This document shows, one piece after another, positions 23,733-31,839 of a stretch of DNA of 47,767 nt (the first letter of the stretch is position 1; the number at the start of each line of letters is the position of its first letter). The notes under the pieces were generated by a model, which did not search any database, was not told where the DNA came from, and saw nothing but the letters and a program-made list of their open reading frames with translations. The position numbers and the translations under genes are program-made. This DNA is from Oscillospiraceae bacterium. Its GTDB lineage: Bacteria > Bacillota > Clostridia > Oscillospirales > Ruminococcaceae. The stretch is taken from the NCBI GenBank assembly GCA_021199335.1, contig JAJQIG010000036.1:1-47767 (forward strand). The letters are read 5' to 3'.

Positions 23733-25577
23733 ATGATTAAGGATAAAATTGAAAAGCTGCTTTTGCAGGTTAAAACGCCGTCACGTTATATCGGCGGAGA
23801 GCTTAACAGCGTTGTGAAGGACAAGAGCAAGGTGGATTTGAGATTTGCTTTCTGTTTCCCCGATACCTATGAAATAGGTATGTCGCACCTTGGAATGAAA
23901 ATTCTTTATTCGCTCACAAATATGCGTGAAAACTTCTGGTGCGAGCGTGTTTTTGCCCCCGATGTTGATTTTGAAAAGCTTATGAGGGAGAATGGCATCC
24001 CCCTTTACGGCCTTGAAAGCCTTGAACCAATTAAGGATTTTGATTTTATAGGCTTCACAATTCAGTTTGAAATGTGCTACACAAATATCCTCAATATGCT
24101 CGACCTTGCGGGCGTGCCTTTGAAAGCCAAGGACCGCACGGAGCTTTCTCCCATCGTTGTTGCGGGCGGACCATGCGTCTGCAACCCCGAACCGCTTGCC
24201 GACTTCATCGACATATTTATAATAGGTGAGGGCGAGGAGGTCAATCTTGAGCTTTACGACCTTTATGTTGAGATGAAAAAGCGAGGAGCGTCAAAGCGTG
24301 AGTTTCTTGAAGCTGCAGCGGGGATTGAGGGCATCTATGTTCCCGCATTTTATGACGTAACGTACGATGATGGGGGCAGGGTTAAGACAATTGAGCCGAA
24401 CAGCCCATGCGCAAACCCCATAGTCCGTAAAAGAATTATAAAGGATATGGATAAGGTTTTTTATCCCGAAAGCTTTGTTGTCCCCTACTGCGAAATTGTG
24501 CATGACAGAGCAATTGTAGAGGTGCTTAGGGGGTGCATAAGGGGATGCAGATTTTGTCAGGCAGGATATATTTACCGTCCGTTCAGAGAAAAGTGTACCG
24601 ATACAATCTGCGCCGAAACGAAAAACCTTTGCGAAAGCACAGGCTATGAGGAGGTTTCCCTCTCATCCCTCAGTACAAGCGACCTTTCCGATATTGAAAA
24701 TACGCTTGAGAAGCTATCGGAATATACTGAAAAGGAACGGATAAACCTTTCTCTTCCGTCAATGAGATTGGATCGTTTCAGCAAGGAGCTTATGGAGCAA
24801 ATCCAAAAGGTCCGCAAAAGCGGTCTGACCTTTGCACCGGAAGCGGGAACTCAGCGGCTTAGGGATGTTATAAACAAGAACATAACGGAGGATGAAATTT
24901 TCAGAGCGTGCCGTCTTGCGTTCAGCGGCGGATACAGCGCGGTTAAGCTGTACTTTATGATGGGCCTTCCCACCGAAACGGACGATGATATAAGGGGAAT
25001 TGCTGACCTTGCGGTTCGAATCGCCGATTTGTATTATCAAATGCCCGACCGCCCAAAGGGGAGGGGAATACAGATTTCCATAAGCTGCGCAACCTTTGTG
25101 CCTAAACCGTTTACACCGTTTGAATTTGAACCGCAGGCATCGGAGGAGGAGATAAAGCATAAGCAGGATATCCTCCTGACTGCGCTTAAAGGAAAAAGAT
25201 ATATTAATGTTAGCTGGAGCAAATATAAGGTTTCGGTGCTTGAAGCGGTTCTTGCAAGGGGCGACAGACGTCTTGGCAGCGTAATTTACGATGCATGGAA
25301 AAGCGGATGCAGGTTCGACGGCTGGGACGAGCATTATAACTATGACGTATGGCGGAGCGCTTTTGAAAAGAACGGACTCGATATGAATTTTTATGCCTGC
25401 CGAAAACGTGAGTTTGACGAGCTTTTCCCTTGGGATTTCCTCGATTACTACGTTTCAAAGCAGTTCCTTGTGAGGGAAAATAAAACTGCCCATGAGGGGG
25501 TCACAACGCCCAACTGCCGTGAAAAATGCTCGGGCTGCGGCGTGAGCAAATGTATAGGAGGGCCTTGCTTTGGATGA
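23733..25577 (+). CDS. TIGR03960-type B12-binding-domain radical SAM protein
   Basis: A 614-residue radical SAM protein of unknown function. The N-terminal part carries a B12-binding-like domain (HLGMKILYSL, FDFIGFTIQFE, VVAGGPCVCNPEPLADFIDIFIIGEGE, cited by landmarks). The radical SAM core has RGCIRGCRFCQ with Cys268, Cys272 and Cys275 for the 4Fe-4S cluster. A Cys-rich tail, NCREKCSGCGVSKCIGG, suggests a further metal site. The start at 23733 has RBS CGGAGG; the longer frame reads back through the M50 gene. Its end overlaps the TIGR03936 gene, its usual partner, with which it is fused in some species. Confidence 0.9.
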   Translation: MIKDKIEKLLLQVKTPSRYIGGELNSVVKDKSKVDLRFAFCFPDTYEIGMSHLGMKILYSLTNMRENFWCERVFAPDVDFEKLMRENGIPLYGLESLEPIKDFDFIGFTIQFEMCYTNILNMLDLAGVPLKAKDRTELSPIVVAGGPCVCNPEPLADFIDIFIIGEGEEVNLELYDLYVEMKKRGASKREFLEAAAGIEGIYVPAFYDVTYDDGGRVKTIEPNSPCANPIVRKRIIKDMDKVFYPESFVVPYCEIVHDRAIVEVLRGCIRGCRFCQAGYIYRPFREKCTDTICAETKNLCESTGYEEVSLSSLSTSDLSDIENTLEKLSEYTEKERINLSLPSMRLDRFSKELMEQIQKVRKSGLTFAPEAGTQRLRDVINKNITEDEIFRACRLAFSGGYSAVKLYFMMGLPTETDDDIRGIADLAVRIADLYYQMPDRPKGRGIQISISCATFVPKPFTPFEFEPQASEEEIKHKQDILLTALKGKRYINVSWSKYKVSVLEAVLARGDRRLGSVIYDAWKSGCRFDGWDEHYNYDVWRSAFEKNGLDMNFYACRKREFDELFPWDFLDYYVSKQFLVRENKTAHEGVTTPNCREKCSGCGVSKCIGGPCFG

Positions 25578-26241
25578 GAAATATGCTGTAAGAGGAGTTT
25601 TTGAGAAAAAGGGCAGGGCGGTGTTTATCTCCCACCTTGACCTTTTCAGAACAATGCAAAGGGCAATGAAGCGTTCGGGCATTCCCGTGTGGTATTCGCA
25701 AGGATTTAACCCGAGGATTTACCTTAATTTTCCGCTTGCGCTCTCCCTCGGAGTGGAGGGGTGTGCCGAAATAATGGATTTTGAGATAACGGAGCGGCAG
25801 CCGTTTGATGAGATGCTTGGGGCGCTCAATAACGTCCTGCCCGATGGTCTGCGCTTTCTCTCAATGGCGGAGCCGATAGGCACAAATAAGGATATAGCCC
25901 TTGCGGAATATGAGTTCGATTTTTCGGCGGATAACCTCTCGGGGGAGGATATTGCCGCAGGCTTTGAAAAAATGATGCTCCTTGAAAAAATCGAGGTCGA
26001 AAAGCACTCAAAGAAAAAGGGTACGGTTCTCGTTGATATAAAGCCGCATATAAAAGTCATTTTGTCGGAATGCCTTGGGGGAAATTTCAGGGCGACAGTA
26101 GTCCTGCCGGCAGGCATGGAGCTTAATATTAATTCAAATGTGTTTAATGACGCTTTCCTGAAATACAGCGGCATAAACAATTTAAAAATTAGTACAAAAC
26201 GCACAAAAATTATGAAAAATAACGGCGAAATATTTGCATAA
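25570..26241 (+). CDS. TIGR03936/DUF2344 protein, partner of the radical SAM protein
   Basis: The 223-residue protein is of the DUF2344 family, which in many Firmicutes follows or is fused to TIGR03960. Its opening (RGVFEKKGRAVFISHLDL, then RTMQRAMKRSGIPVWYSQGFNP, by landmarks) is strongly conserved; the role is unknown, perhaps in RNA modification. The start is TTG at 25570, supported by AGGAGGG seven bases upstream; it lies eight bases inside the previous gene. No in-frame ATG is well placed. Codons and spacing imply translational coupling with the radical SAM gene. Confidence 0.88.
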   Translation: MDEKYAVRGVFEKKGRAVFISHLDLFRTMQRAMKRSGIPVWYSQGFNPRIYLNFPLALSLGVEGCAEIMDFEITERQPFDEMLGALNNVLPDGLRFLSMAEPIGTNKDIALAEYEFDFSADNLSGEDIAAGFEKMMLLEKIEVEKHSKKKGTVLVDIKPHIKVILSECLGGNFRATVVLPAGMELNINSNVFNDAFLKYSGINNLKISTKRTKIMKNNGEIFA

Positions 26242-26273
26242 TAAATATAATCGGATTTTTTGAATAAAATCTC

Positions 26274-26302
26274 TTGTAATTTTTAGAGAAATGTGCTAAA
26301 AT
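26274..26302 (+). promoter_or_regulatory. promoter of rplS
   Basis: TTGTAA (26274-26279) and TAAAAT (26297-26302) with a 17-base spacer. It opens a leader of about 190 bases before rplS. Confidence 0.7.
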
Positions 26303-26497
26303 AAGAAAGCATTTGAAAATCCGTGGGTCTTTTTGTGCCTGCGAGATTAATGCCGCCCCGAAAATAAGTCGGAGCTGACATTAAAAGGACAGTCCGCTGC
26401 CCCAAACCGCCTTGGATCGCCTTGAATGAAGTCCATGTAAGTTGTTCGGTTGCTTGCGTGAGGTAAGAATGTCTGAAATATTAGGAGGAAATTATTC
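26303..26497 (+). promoter_or_regulatory. long 5' leader of rplS, possible L19 autoregulatory leader
   Basis: The region has no ORF. It is richer in G and C than the flanking gap and contains short complementary segments such as CCAAACCGCCTTGG. Firmicutes rplS genes often carry an L19-binding leader, so position and length fit, but I cannot match the consensus structure by eye. A strong AGGAGG lies before the ATG at 26498. Confidence 0.4.
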
Positions 26498-26842
26498 ATG
26501 GACGCACTCAAACTTATCAGCGACAGCAGTCTTAAAAAGGATGTTCCTGTCGTAAATGTCGGTGATACCGTTAAGGTTCACGTTAAAATTAAGGAAGGCG
26601 AAAAGTACAGAATTCAGATTTTTGAAGGTACGGTTATCGCTAAGAAGCATGGCGGAATCAACGAAACCTTTACCGTAAGGCGTGTTGCTCACGGCTGCGG
26701 CATTGAGAGAGTATTCCCTGTTCATTCACCTATTATCGAAAAGGTTGAGCTTGTAAGAAGCGGTAAGGTTCGCCGCGGCAAGCTTTATTATCTCCGTGAC
26801 AGAGTCGGAAAGGCTGCCAAGGTTAAGGAACAGATCGGTTAA
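26498..26842 (+). CDS. rplS: 50S ribosomal protein L19
   Basis: L19 sits at the interface of the two ribosomal subunits. The 114-residue length is standard. Conserved segments include [54 protein letters not shown] and the basic C-terminal [20 protein letters not shown], cited as landmarks. AGGAGG eight bases before the ATG fixes the start. It has its own promoter and terminator, so it is at least partly transcribed alone, although lepB and rbgA follow in the order common to Firmicutes. Confidence 0.98.
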   Translation: MDALKLISDSSLKKDVPVVNVGDTVKVHVKIKEGEKYRIQIFEGTVIAKKHGGINETFTVRRVAHGCGIERVFPVHSPIIEKVELVRSGKVRRGKLYYLRDRVGKAAKVKEQIG

Positions 26843-26864
26843 GTATTTTTAGGTTTGAAAGCCG

Positions 26865-26895
26865 AAAAGGGACATATGACAATTGTCCCTTTTTT
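26865..26895 (+). terminator. intrinsic terminator after rplS
   Basis: The stem AAAAGGGACA/TTGTCCCTTTT, with a loop around TATGACAA, runs into six T. It lies 22 bases past the rplS stop. Confidence 0.85.
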
Positions 26896-26942
26896 GCTAT
26901 TTGGTGTGTGACCGAAATTTATAACGAGGGGAAGTAACGATT

Positions 26943-27527
26943 ATGGCAAAATATGAAATTAATTATCAGGTGCTTGACGAAGAACCCAAGAAGAAGATTA
27001 CTGACAGCGAGGAAATTTTTGAGTGGCTTGAAACCCTTGTGGGAGCGTTCTTTATCGTAATCCTTATTTTCACTTTTTTGCTGCGTATAGCCGCCGTAAG
27101 CGGAGAATCCATGCTTCCTACACTTGAGGATAAGGACAGACTTATCGTTTCCTACCTCTTCTATACGCCCGAAAACGGTGATATAGTAATCGTTAATAAT
27201 GAAAATCCCGCATTGGATAAGGTTATCGTTAAAAGAGTAATAGCAACGGAGGGGCAGACGGTTGATATCGATTTCGAAACCGGTACAGTCAAGGTCGATG
27301 GAACGGAGCTTGAGGAGGATTATATTAATAATCTGACAATGCTTGACGAGGGCGGGCATGATTATCCTGTTACCGTTCCCGAAGGCTGCGTTTTTGTAAT
27401 GGGCGATAATCGCATGAATTCAACCGACAGCAGAGATCCGCGTGTCGGCTTTGTTTCCGAGGATGATATTCTAGGAAAGGTTATATTCAGAATTTTCCCG
27501 TTTTCAAGCATAGGAGTTCCTGCCTGA
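26943..27527 (+). CDS. lepB: signal peptidase I
   Basis: Membrane protease that removes signal peptides from exported proteins. It has 194 residues with one N-terminal membrane helix (about 32-50), as in Gram-positive SipS-type enzymes. The catalytic Ser56 is in SGESMLPTL and the general base Lys97 is in VIVKRVIA. MGDNRMNSTDSRDPRVG is the conserved box E region. The start at 26943 has the RBS GAGGGGAAG. It lies between rplS and rbgA, as in several clostridia. Confidence 0.95.
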   Translation: MAKYEINYQVLDEEPKKKITDSEEIFEWLETLVGAFFIVILIFTFLLRIAAVSGESMLPTLEDKDRLIVSYLFYTPENGDIVIVNNENPALDKVIVKRVIATEGQTVDIDFETGTVKVDGTELEEDYINNLTMLDEGGHDYPVTVPEGCVFVMGDNRMNSTDSRDPRVGFVSEDDILGKVIFRIFPFSSIGVPA

Positions 27528-27548
27528 AACGGAAAAACGGAGGTTAAA

Positions 27549-28415
27549 ATGACTGAAACACCGTCAATACAGTGGTTTCCGGGGCATATGGCGAAAACGA
27601 AGCGAATGATAAAAGCATCGCTCCCCCTTGTCGATGCCGTCGCTGAAATTGTAGATGCCCGTATCCCCCTTTCAAGCCGAAACCCTGATTTGCAGACGTT
27701 GATTGAGGGAAAACCGAGAATTGTTATTTTAAATAAGTGTGATACCGCCGATGAATCGGCTGTTCAGAGGTGGATATCATGGTATAATAAGCAGGGAATA
27801 ACCGCCATACCAACCGATTGCCGAACAGGCAGGGGCGTGAACAAATTCGTTCCGGCGGTTAAGTCTGTTCTTAAAGAAACGCTTGCCAAGTATGAAGCCA
27901 AGGGAATGACAGGGCGTGTTATCCATGTAATGGTTGTGGGAATACCCAATGTTGGCAAGTCTTCCTTTATAAACAGACTTGCAAAGCAGAAAAAAGCCAA
28001 GGTGGAGGATCGCCCGGGTGTTACCCTCAATAAACAATGGGTTAAAATTTCCGCAGATGTTGAGCTGCTTGATATGCCCGGCGTTCTTTGGCCCAAATTC
28101 GAGGATAAAATCGTTGGAGAAAGGCTTGCTTTTACGGGTGCGGTTAAGGATGATATTGTCGATACGGAAGCGCTTGCTTCACGGCTGCTTATGATTCTTA
28201 ATGACTTGTACCCGAATGTTATTTCCGCAAGATATAAAATCGAAACGGAGAGCGGGGAGGACGGCTTTGAAATTCTGCGTAAGGTCGGAAAAAGCCGAGG
28301 TATGCTCGTTTCGGGCGGGGAGATTAATACCGAACGCGCTGCAATTACGGTTTTGGACGAGTTCCGAGGCGGCAAATTGGGCAGAGTTACACTCGAGCTT
28401 CCCGATAAAGGTTGA
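27549..28415 (+). CDS. rbgA: RbgA (YlqF), ribosome biogenesis GTPase
   Basis: GTPase needed for late assembly of the 50S subunit. The 288-residue protein has the family's circularly permuted G motifs: G4 NKCD comes first, then G1 GIPNVGKSS, then G3 DMPG. The N-terminal WFPGHMAKTKR and the VEIVDARIPLSSRNP-like stretch (here AEIVDARIPLSSRNPDL) are typical. The C-terminal ANTAR-like helical region completes the expected length. RBS CGGAGG supports the start. Confidence 0.96.
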   Translation: MTETPSIQWFPGHMAKTKRMIKASLPLVDAVAEIVDARIPLSSRNPDLQTLIEGKPRIVILNKCDTADESAVQRWISWYNKQGITAIPTDCRTGRGVNKFVPAVKSVLKETLAKYEAKGMTGRVIHVMVVGIPNVGKSSFINRLAKQKKAKVEDRPGVTLNKQWVKISADVELLDMPGVLWPKFEDKIVGERLAFTGAVKDDIVDTEALASRLLMILNDLYPNVISARYKIETESGEDGFEILRKVGKSRGMLVSGGEINTERAAITVLDEFRGGKLGRVTLELPDKG

Positions 28416-28429
28416 AATGAGGTCAGATT

Positions 28430-29053
28430 ATGACTTTGTTTGAGTATGATGAAGAAATCCGCAGGGATTATCCCGTGTTTTGCGGAGTTGACGAGGCAGG
28501 CAGAGGTCCCCTTGCGGGCGATGTTTATGCCGCTGCGGTCATTTTTGATGAAGGAACGGTCATTGACGGCGTAAATGACAGCAAAAAGCTTTCGGAAAAA
28601 AAACGAGAACGGCTTTATGACGAAATAATTGAAAAGGCTGCCGCTTACTGCGTTGCTTCTGCAAGCGTTGAGGAAATCGAAAGGTACAATATCCTCGGCG
28701 CTACATACATCGCAATGGGCAGGGCGGTGGAAGGCCTTGGAATAAAGCCGAAAATGGCGCTTGTCGATGGAAACAGACTACCGCCTTTGCCATGCGAAGC
28801 GCAAACCATTGTCAAGGGCGATGGAATCTCCGCAAGCGTTGCGGCCGCATCGATTCTTGCAAAGGTTACAAGGGACAGATATATGCTTGAGCTTGCCGAA
28901 ATGTACCCGCAGTATCAGTTTGAAAAGCATAAGGGATATGGCACAAAGCTGCATAATGAGCTTATACTCAAATATGGTCCAAGCCCGGCGCATAGAATGT
29001 CCTTTTTGAAGAAGCTTTACGCAAAGAACGGCGGAATCGGATATGACGGCTAA
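28430..29053 (+). CDS. rnhB: ribonuclease HII
   Basis: Endonuclease that removes RNA from RNA-DNA hybrids, including single ribonucleotides in DNA. The 207-residue protein has the signature CGVDEAGRGPLAGDVYAAAVIF, cited by its core DEAGRGPLAGDV, with catalytic Asp and Glu. It also has NDSKKLSEKKRE, LVDGN (Asp) and ILAKVTRDR (Asp of the fourth carboxylate). HKGYGTKLH near the end is conserved too. It overlaps yraN by 11 bases, and the rbgA-rnhB-yraN order is widely conserved. Confidence 0.97.
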   Translation: MTLFEYDEEIRRDYPVFCGVDEAGRGPLAGDVYAAAVIFDEGTVIDGVNDSKKLSEKKRERLYDEIIEKAAAYCVASASVEEIERYNILGATYIAMGRAVEGLGIKPKMALVDGNRLPPLPCEAQTIVKGDGISASVAAASILAKVTRDRYMLELAEMYPQYQFEKHKGYGTKLHNELILKYGPSPAHRMSFLKKLYAKNGGIGYDG

Positions 29054-29420
29054 GGACTTTGGAAACCTCGGAGAAAGAATTGCTGCGTTTTATCTTCAAA
29101 AAAAGGGTTATGAAATTATTTGCCGCAATTTCCGCATAAGGGGCGGCGAGATTGATATTATCGCCCAAAAGGACGGTATAATCGCGTTTGTTGAGGTAAA
29201 AACACGAACCCCCGATTATATGACAAGCGGATTCGATGCGATGACAAAAAGGAAACGAACCTTGATTGTCAAAGCCGCTGAGCAGTATTCCTTTAAGCAT
29301 CCCCATGATTTTCAGCCGAGGTTTGACGTTGTCGAAATTGTTATTGACGGAAAAAAGGTTGTTGGCTTTAATTATGTGGAAAATGCCTTTGACGGCTGCG
29401 GAATAACTACTATATTATGA
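29043..29420 (+). CDS. YraN/UPF0102 family nuclease-like protein
   Basis: The 125-residue protein shows the UPF0102 pattern GNLGERIAAFYLQKKGYEII (landmark GERIAAFYL), then RGGEIDIIAQ and FVEVKTR, which correspond to the restriction-endonuclease-like core with its E, D and ExK residues. A role in DNA repair or recombination has been suggested for the family, with little direct evidence. It overlaps rnhB and is co-transcribed with it. Confidence 0.92.
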   Translation: MTAKDFGNLGERIAAFYLQKKGYEIICRNFRIRGGEIDIIAQKDGIIAFVEVKTRTPDYMTSGFDAMTKRKRTLIVKAAEQYSFKHPHDFQPRFDVVEIVIDGKKVVGFNYVENAFDGCGITTIL

Positions 29421-29423
29421 CTT

Positions 29424-29449
29424 AATCCGCTCGGTCGGCGGATTTATCT
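29424..29449 (+). terminator. weak intrinsic terminator after yraN
   Basis: The stem AATCCGC/GCGGATT, with a seven-base loop, is followed by TTATCTT. The T-run is broken, so termination may be partial. Confidence 0.4.
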
Positions 29450-29491
29450 TCGCATTCGGCGGGAGAACAAGCTCCCCGATGAATGTTCACA

Positions 29492-29528
29492 AAGTTGCTG
29501 TACAATTTTGGCAGCTTTTTAGAGCTGC
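29492..29528 (+). promoter_or_regulatory. possible attenuator in the thrC leader (two overlapping hairpins)
   Basis: Hairpin 1 pairs AAGTTGC (29492-29498) with GCAGCTT (29511-29517, one G-U pair) and is followed by TTT. Hairpin 2 pairs GCAGCT (29511-29516) with AGCTGC (29523-29528). They share GCAGCT and cannot form together. No T-box core is present. This is structural inference only. Confidence 0.35.
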
Positions 29529-29548
29529 GCTTGAAAGGATTGTTAATT

Positions 29549-31042
29549 ATGTATTACAAAAGCACCAGAGACAGCAGTGTAAAAATTACATCAGCTGAGG
29601 CAATAGTACAGGGCATCTCAAAGGACGGAGGACTTTTTGTCCCCTCCGAAATTCCGTCCGTTTCAATGGATGAAATTGTAAAGCTCGGAGATATGAGCTA
29701 TCCCGAGAGGGCGGCTTTCATTTTTTCAAAGTATCTTACCGACTTTACCGATGCTGAAATAAGATATTGCACCGATAATGCTTATACAAGCAAAAATTTT
29801 GCTACGGAGAATATTGCCGAGATTTCGCATCTTTTTGACGGAACATACATCCTTGAGCTTTGGCATGGTCCTACCTGTGCGTTTAAGGATATGGCTCTTC
29901 AAATTCTTCCTTATCTCCTCACAACCTCCGCAAAGAAAATTAATATCGACAAGAAGATAGTTATACTCGTTGCGACCTCGGGCGATACCGGTAAGGCTGC
30001 CCTTGAAGGCTTTGCGGATGTCCCCGGAACGCAGATTATGGTGTTCTACCCCGAGGATGGAGTAAGCCCCATGCAGAAGCGCCAGATGACCACTCAAGAC
30101 GGCGAAAATGTTGCCGTGTGTGCGCTTAAAGGTAACTTCGACGATTGCCAAACGGGAGTTAAGCAGATTTTTGGAAGCAAAGAAATTGCGGAAAAGCTTG
30201 AAGCGAATAAGCTCATGTTCTCCAGCGCAAATTCCATTAACTGGGGACGTCTTGCCCCCCAGATTATCTACTATATTTCCGCTTACGCAACTCTTGTAAA
30301 GGATGAGGAAATTAAAGCGGGGGATAAGATAAATATTGTCGTCCCGACAGGCAATTTCGGAAATATCCTTGCCGCTTATTACGCAAAGAATATGGGTCTG
30401 CCCGTAAATAAGCTTATCTGCGCGTCAAACACCAATAAGGTTCTTACCGATTTTATAAATACAGGTATCTATGACAGGAACAGAGATTTTGTTACAACAA
30501 TTTCTCCCTCAATGGATATACTTATTTCAAGCAACCTTGAACGTCTGCTCTATATTATGTGCGGCCAGGATGACGCTCAGATAAAAGAATGGTTCGGTGC
30601 CCTTTCCAAAACGGGAAGATATGAGGTTACCGATGAAATCAAGGCTAAGCTTAAAGCCGATTTTGCGGCAGGCTTCTGCACCGATGAGGAAACTAAGGCT
30701 GAAATTAAAAGGATTTACGATAAATATTCCTATACCCTCGATACACATTCCGCTGTTGCGGTTAAGGTTTACGAGGATTACAAGGCTGAAACGGGCGATG
30801 CAACAAAGACCGTTATCGCATCAACCGCAAGCCCCTATAAGTTCAGCGCAAGCGTTCTCGAAGCTATTGAGGGAGAAAAGTCGTCCCTTGATGAGTACGC
30901 AATGATCGATAAGCTGAACGAGCTTTCGGGTTACGAAATTCCCGCATCGCTTGCCGCTCTTAAAACAAAACCCGTCCGCTTCAGCGATGTTATTTCAAAG
31001 GAAGAACAGAAGGACTACGTTCTTAAAGAGCTTGGACTTTGA
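29549..31042 (+). CDS. thrC: threonine synthase
   Basis: PLP enzyme that turns O-phosphohomoserine into threonine. The 497-residue protein is of the long (fold-type II, yeast/E. coli-like) class, with the N-terminal MYYKSTRDSS and the PLP lysine Lys113 in HGPTCAFKDMALQ. SGDTGKAALEGF and PTGNFGNILAAYYAK (PLP-phosphate-binding glycine-rich region) are clear. The start at 29549 matches the conserved N-terminus and has RBS GAAAGGA; the 22-residue upstream extension covers the leader hairpins. Homoserine kinase and homoserine dehydrogenase are not nearby. Confidence 0.96.
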   Translation: MYYKSTRDSSVKITSAEAIVQGISKDGGLFVPSEIPSVSMDEIVKLGDMSYPERAAFIFSKYLTDFTDAEIRYCTDNAYTSKNFATENIAEISHLFDGTYILELWHGPTCAFKDMALQILPYLLTTSAKKINIDKKIVILVATSGDTGKAALEGFADVPGTQIMVFYPEDGVSPMQKRQMTTQDGENVAVCALKGNFDDCQTGVKQIFGSKEIAEKLEANKLMFSSANSINWGRLAPQIIYYISAYATLVKDEEIKAGDKINIVVPTGNFGNILAAYYAKNMGLPVNKLICASNTNKVLTDFINTGIYDRNRDFVTTISPSMDILISSNLERLLYIMCGQDDAQIKEWFGALSKTGRYEVTDEIKAKLKADFAAGFCTDEETKAEIKRIYDKYSYTLDTHSAVAVKVYEDYKAETGDATKTVIASTASPYKFSASVLEAIEGEKSSLDEYAMIDKLNELSGYEIPASLAALKTKPVRFSDVISKEEQKDYVLKELGL

Positions 31043-31053
31043 TTGGGTGAGAG

Positions 31054-31740
31054 ATGTCACTTTATGCAATAGCGGATTTGCATTTGTCACTTTCCGTTAA
31101 TAAGCCAATGAACATTTTCGGCGGCTGGGAGGACTATGTCGAGCGGCTTGAGAGGAATTGGCAGGAAACCGTTTCCGAGGGGGACACTGTTGTTATCCCT
31201 GGTGATGTTTCCTGGGCAATGAATTTCAGGGAGGCAAAGGCGGATTTCGATTTTATCAACAGATTGAACGGCCATAAGGTCATTCTTAAAGGAAACCACG
31301 ATTATTGGTGGAATTCAATGAAGAAGATGCAGGGCTTTCTTGATGAGAACGGCTTTGACTCAATCACAATTCTGCACAATAATCACTACCCCTACCATGA
31401 GTATGGAATTTGCGGAACAAGGGGTTGGATAAACGACAGCGAAGCCCCCGCCGATGCAAAGGTTCTTGCAAGGGAAGCGGGTCGGCTCGAGACTTCGATT
31501 CGGTCGGCAGTTTGCGATGGGAAAATACCGATAGTTTTTCTGCATTATCCACCCATTTATGCGGGCGATTATAACTATGAGATTCTCGAGGTTCTGTTAA
31601 AATATAACATTAAGCGCTGCTACTACGGTCATCTTCACGGAAGGGCGCATAGGTTCGCCGTATGCGGTGAGTATGATGGTATAAATTATCAGTTAGTCTC
31701 AGGGGATTTTGTGCAATTTTGCCCTAAACTTGTAATGTAA
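31054..31740 (+). CDS. calcineurin-like metallophosphoesterase
   Basis: A soluble phosphoesterase of 228 residues with all five metal-site motifs: DLH near residue 8, GDVSWAMN (Asp), GNHDYWW, a histidine in FLHYPPIY, and GHLHGRAH. No signal peptide. The GDVSWAM and NHDYWW forms are typical of a clostridial/bacillar subgroup of unknown substrate. It begins 11 bases after thrC, so both are likely co-transcribed, though no functional link is evident. Confidence 0.88.
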   Translation: MSLYAIADLHLSLSVNKPMNIFGGWEDYVERLERNWQETVSEGDTVVIPGDVSWAMNFREAKADFDFINRLNGHKVILKGNHDYWWNSMKKMQGFLDENGFDSITILHNNHYPYHEYGICGTRGWINDSEAPADAKVLAREAGRLETSIRSAVCDGKIPIVFLHYPPIYAGDYNYEILEVLLKYNIKRCYYGHLHGRAHRFAVCGEYDGINYQLVSGDFVQFCPKLVM

Positions 31741-31839
31741 ATTGTTAATAACGTGGAAAAGTTGGCAGGAATATAGTAATAGCAAAAAAAATATGATATA
31801 ATCAAACATATGTTGTTTGAAAAATGGAGGACGTCTATA

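Noticed and set aside
24759-25334. A 191-codon minus-strand open frame within the radical SAM gene
   Set aside because: It is antisense to conserved radical SAM sequence and Arg/Lys/Ser-rich without domain features.
27549-28415. RbgA motif order as a new permutation
   Set aside because: The G4-G1-G3 order is the known, defining feature of the YlqF/RbgA family, so it is not novel.
29421-29548. T-box riboswitch upstream of thrC
   Set aside because: No T-box core (GGTGGTACCGCG-like) or specifier stem is visible in the 128-base leader.
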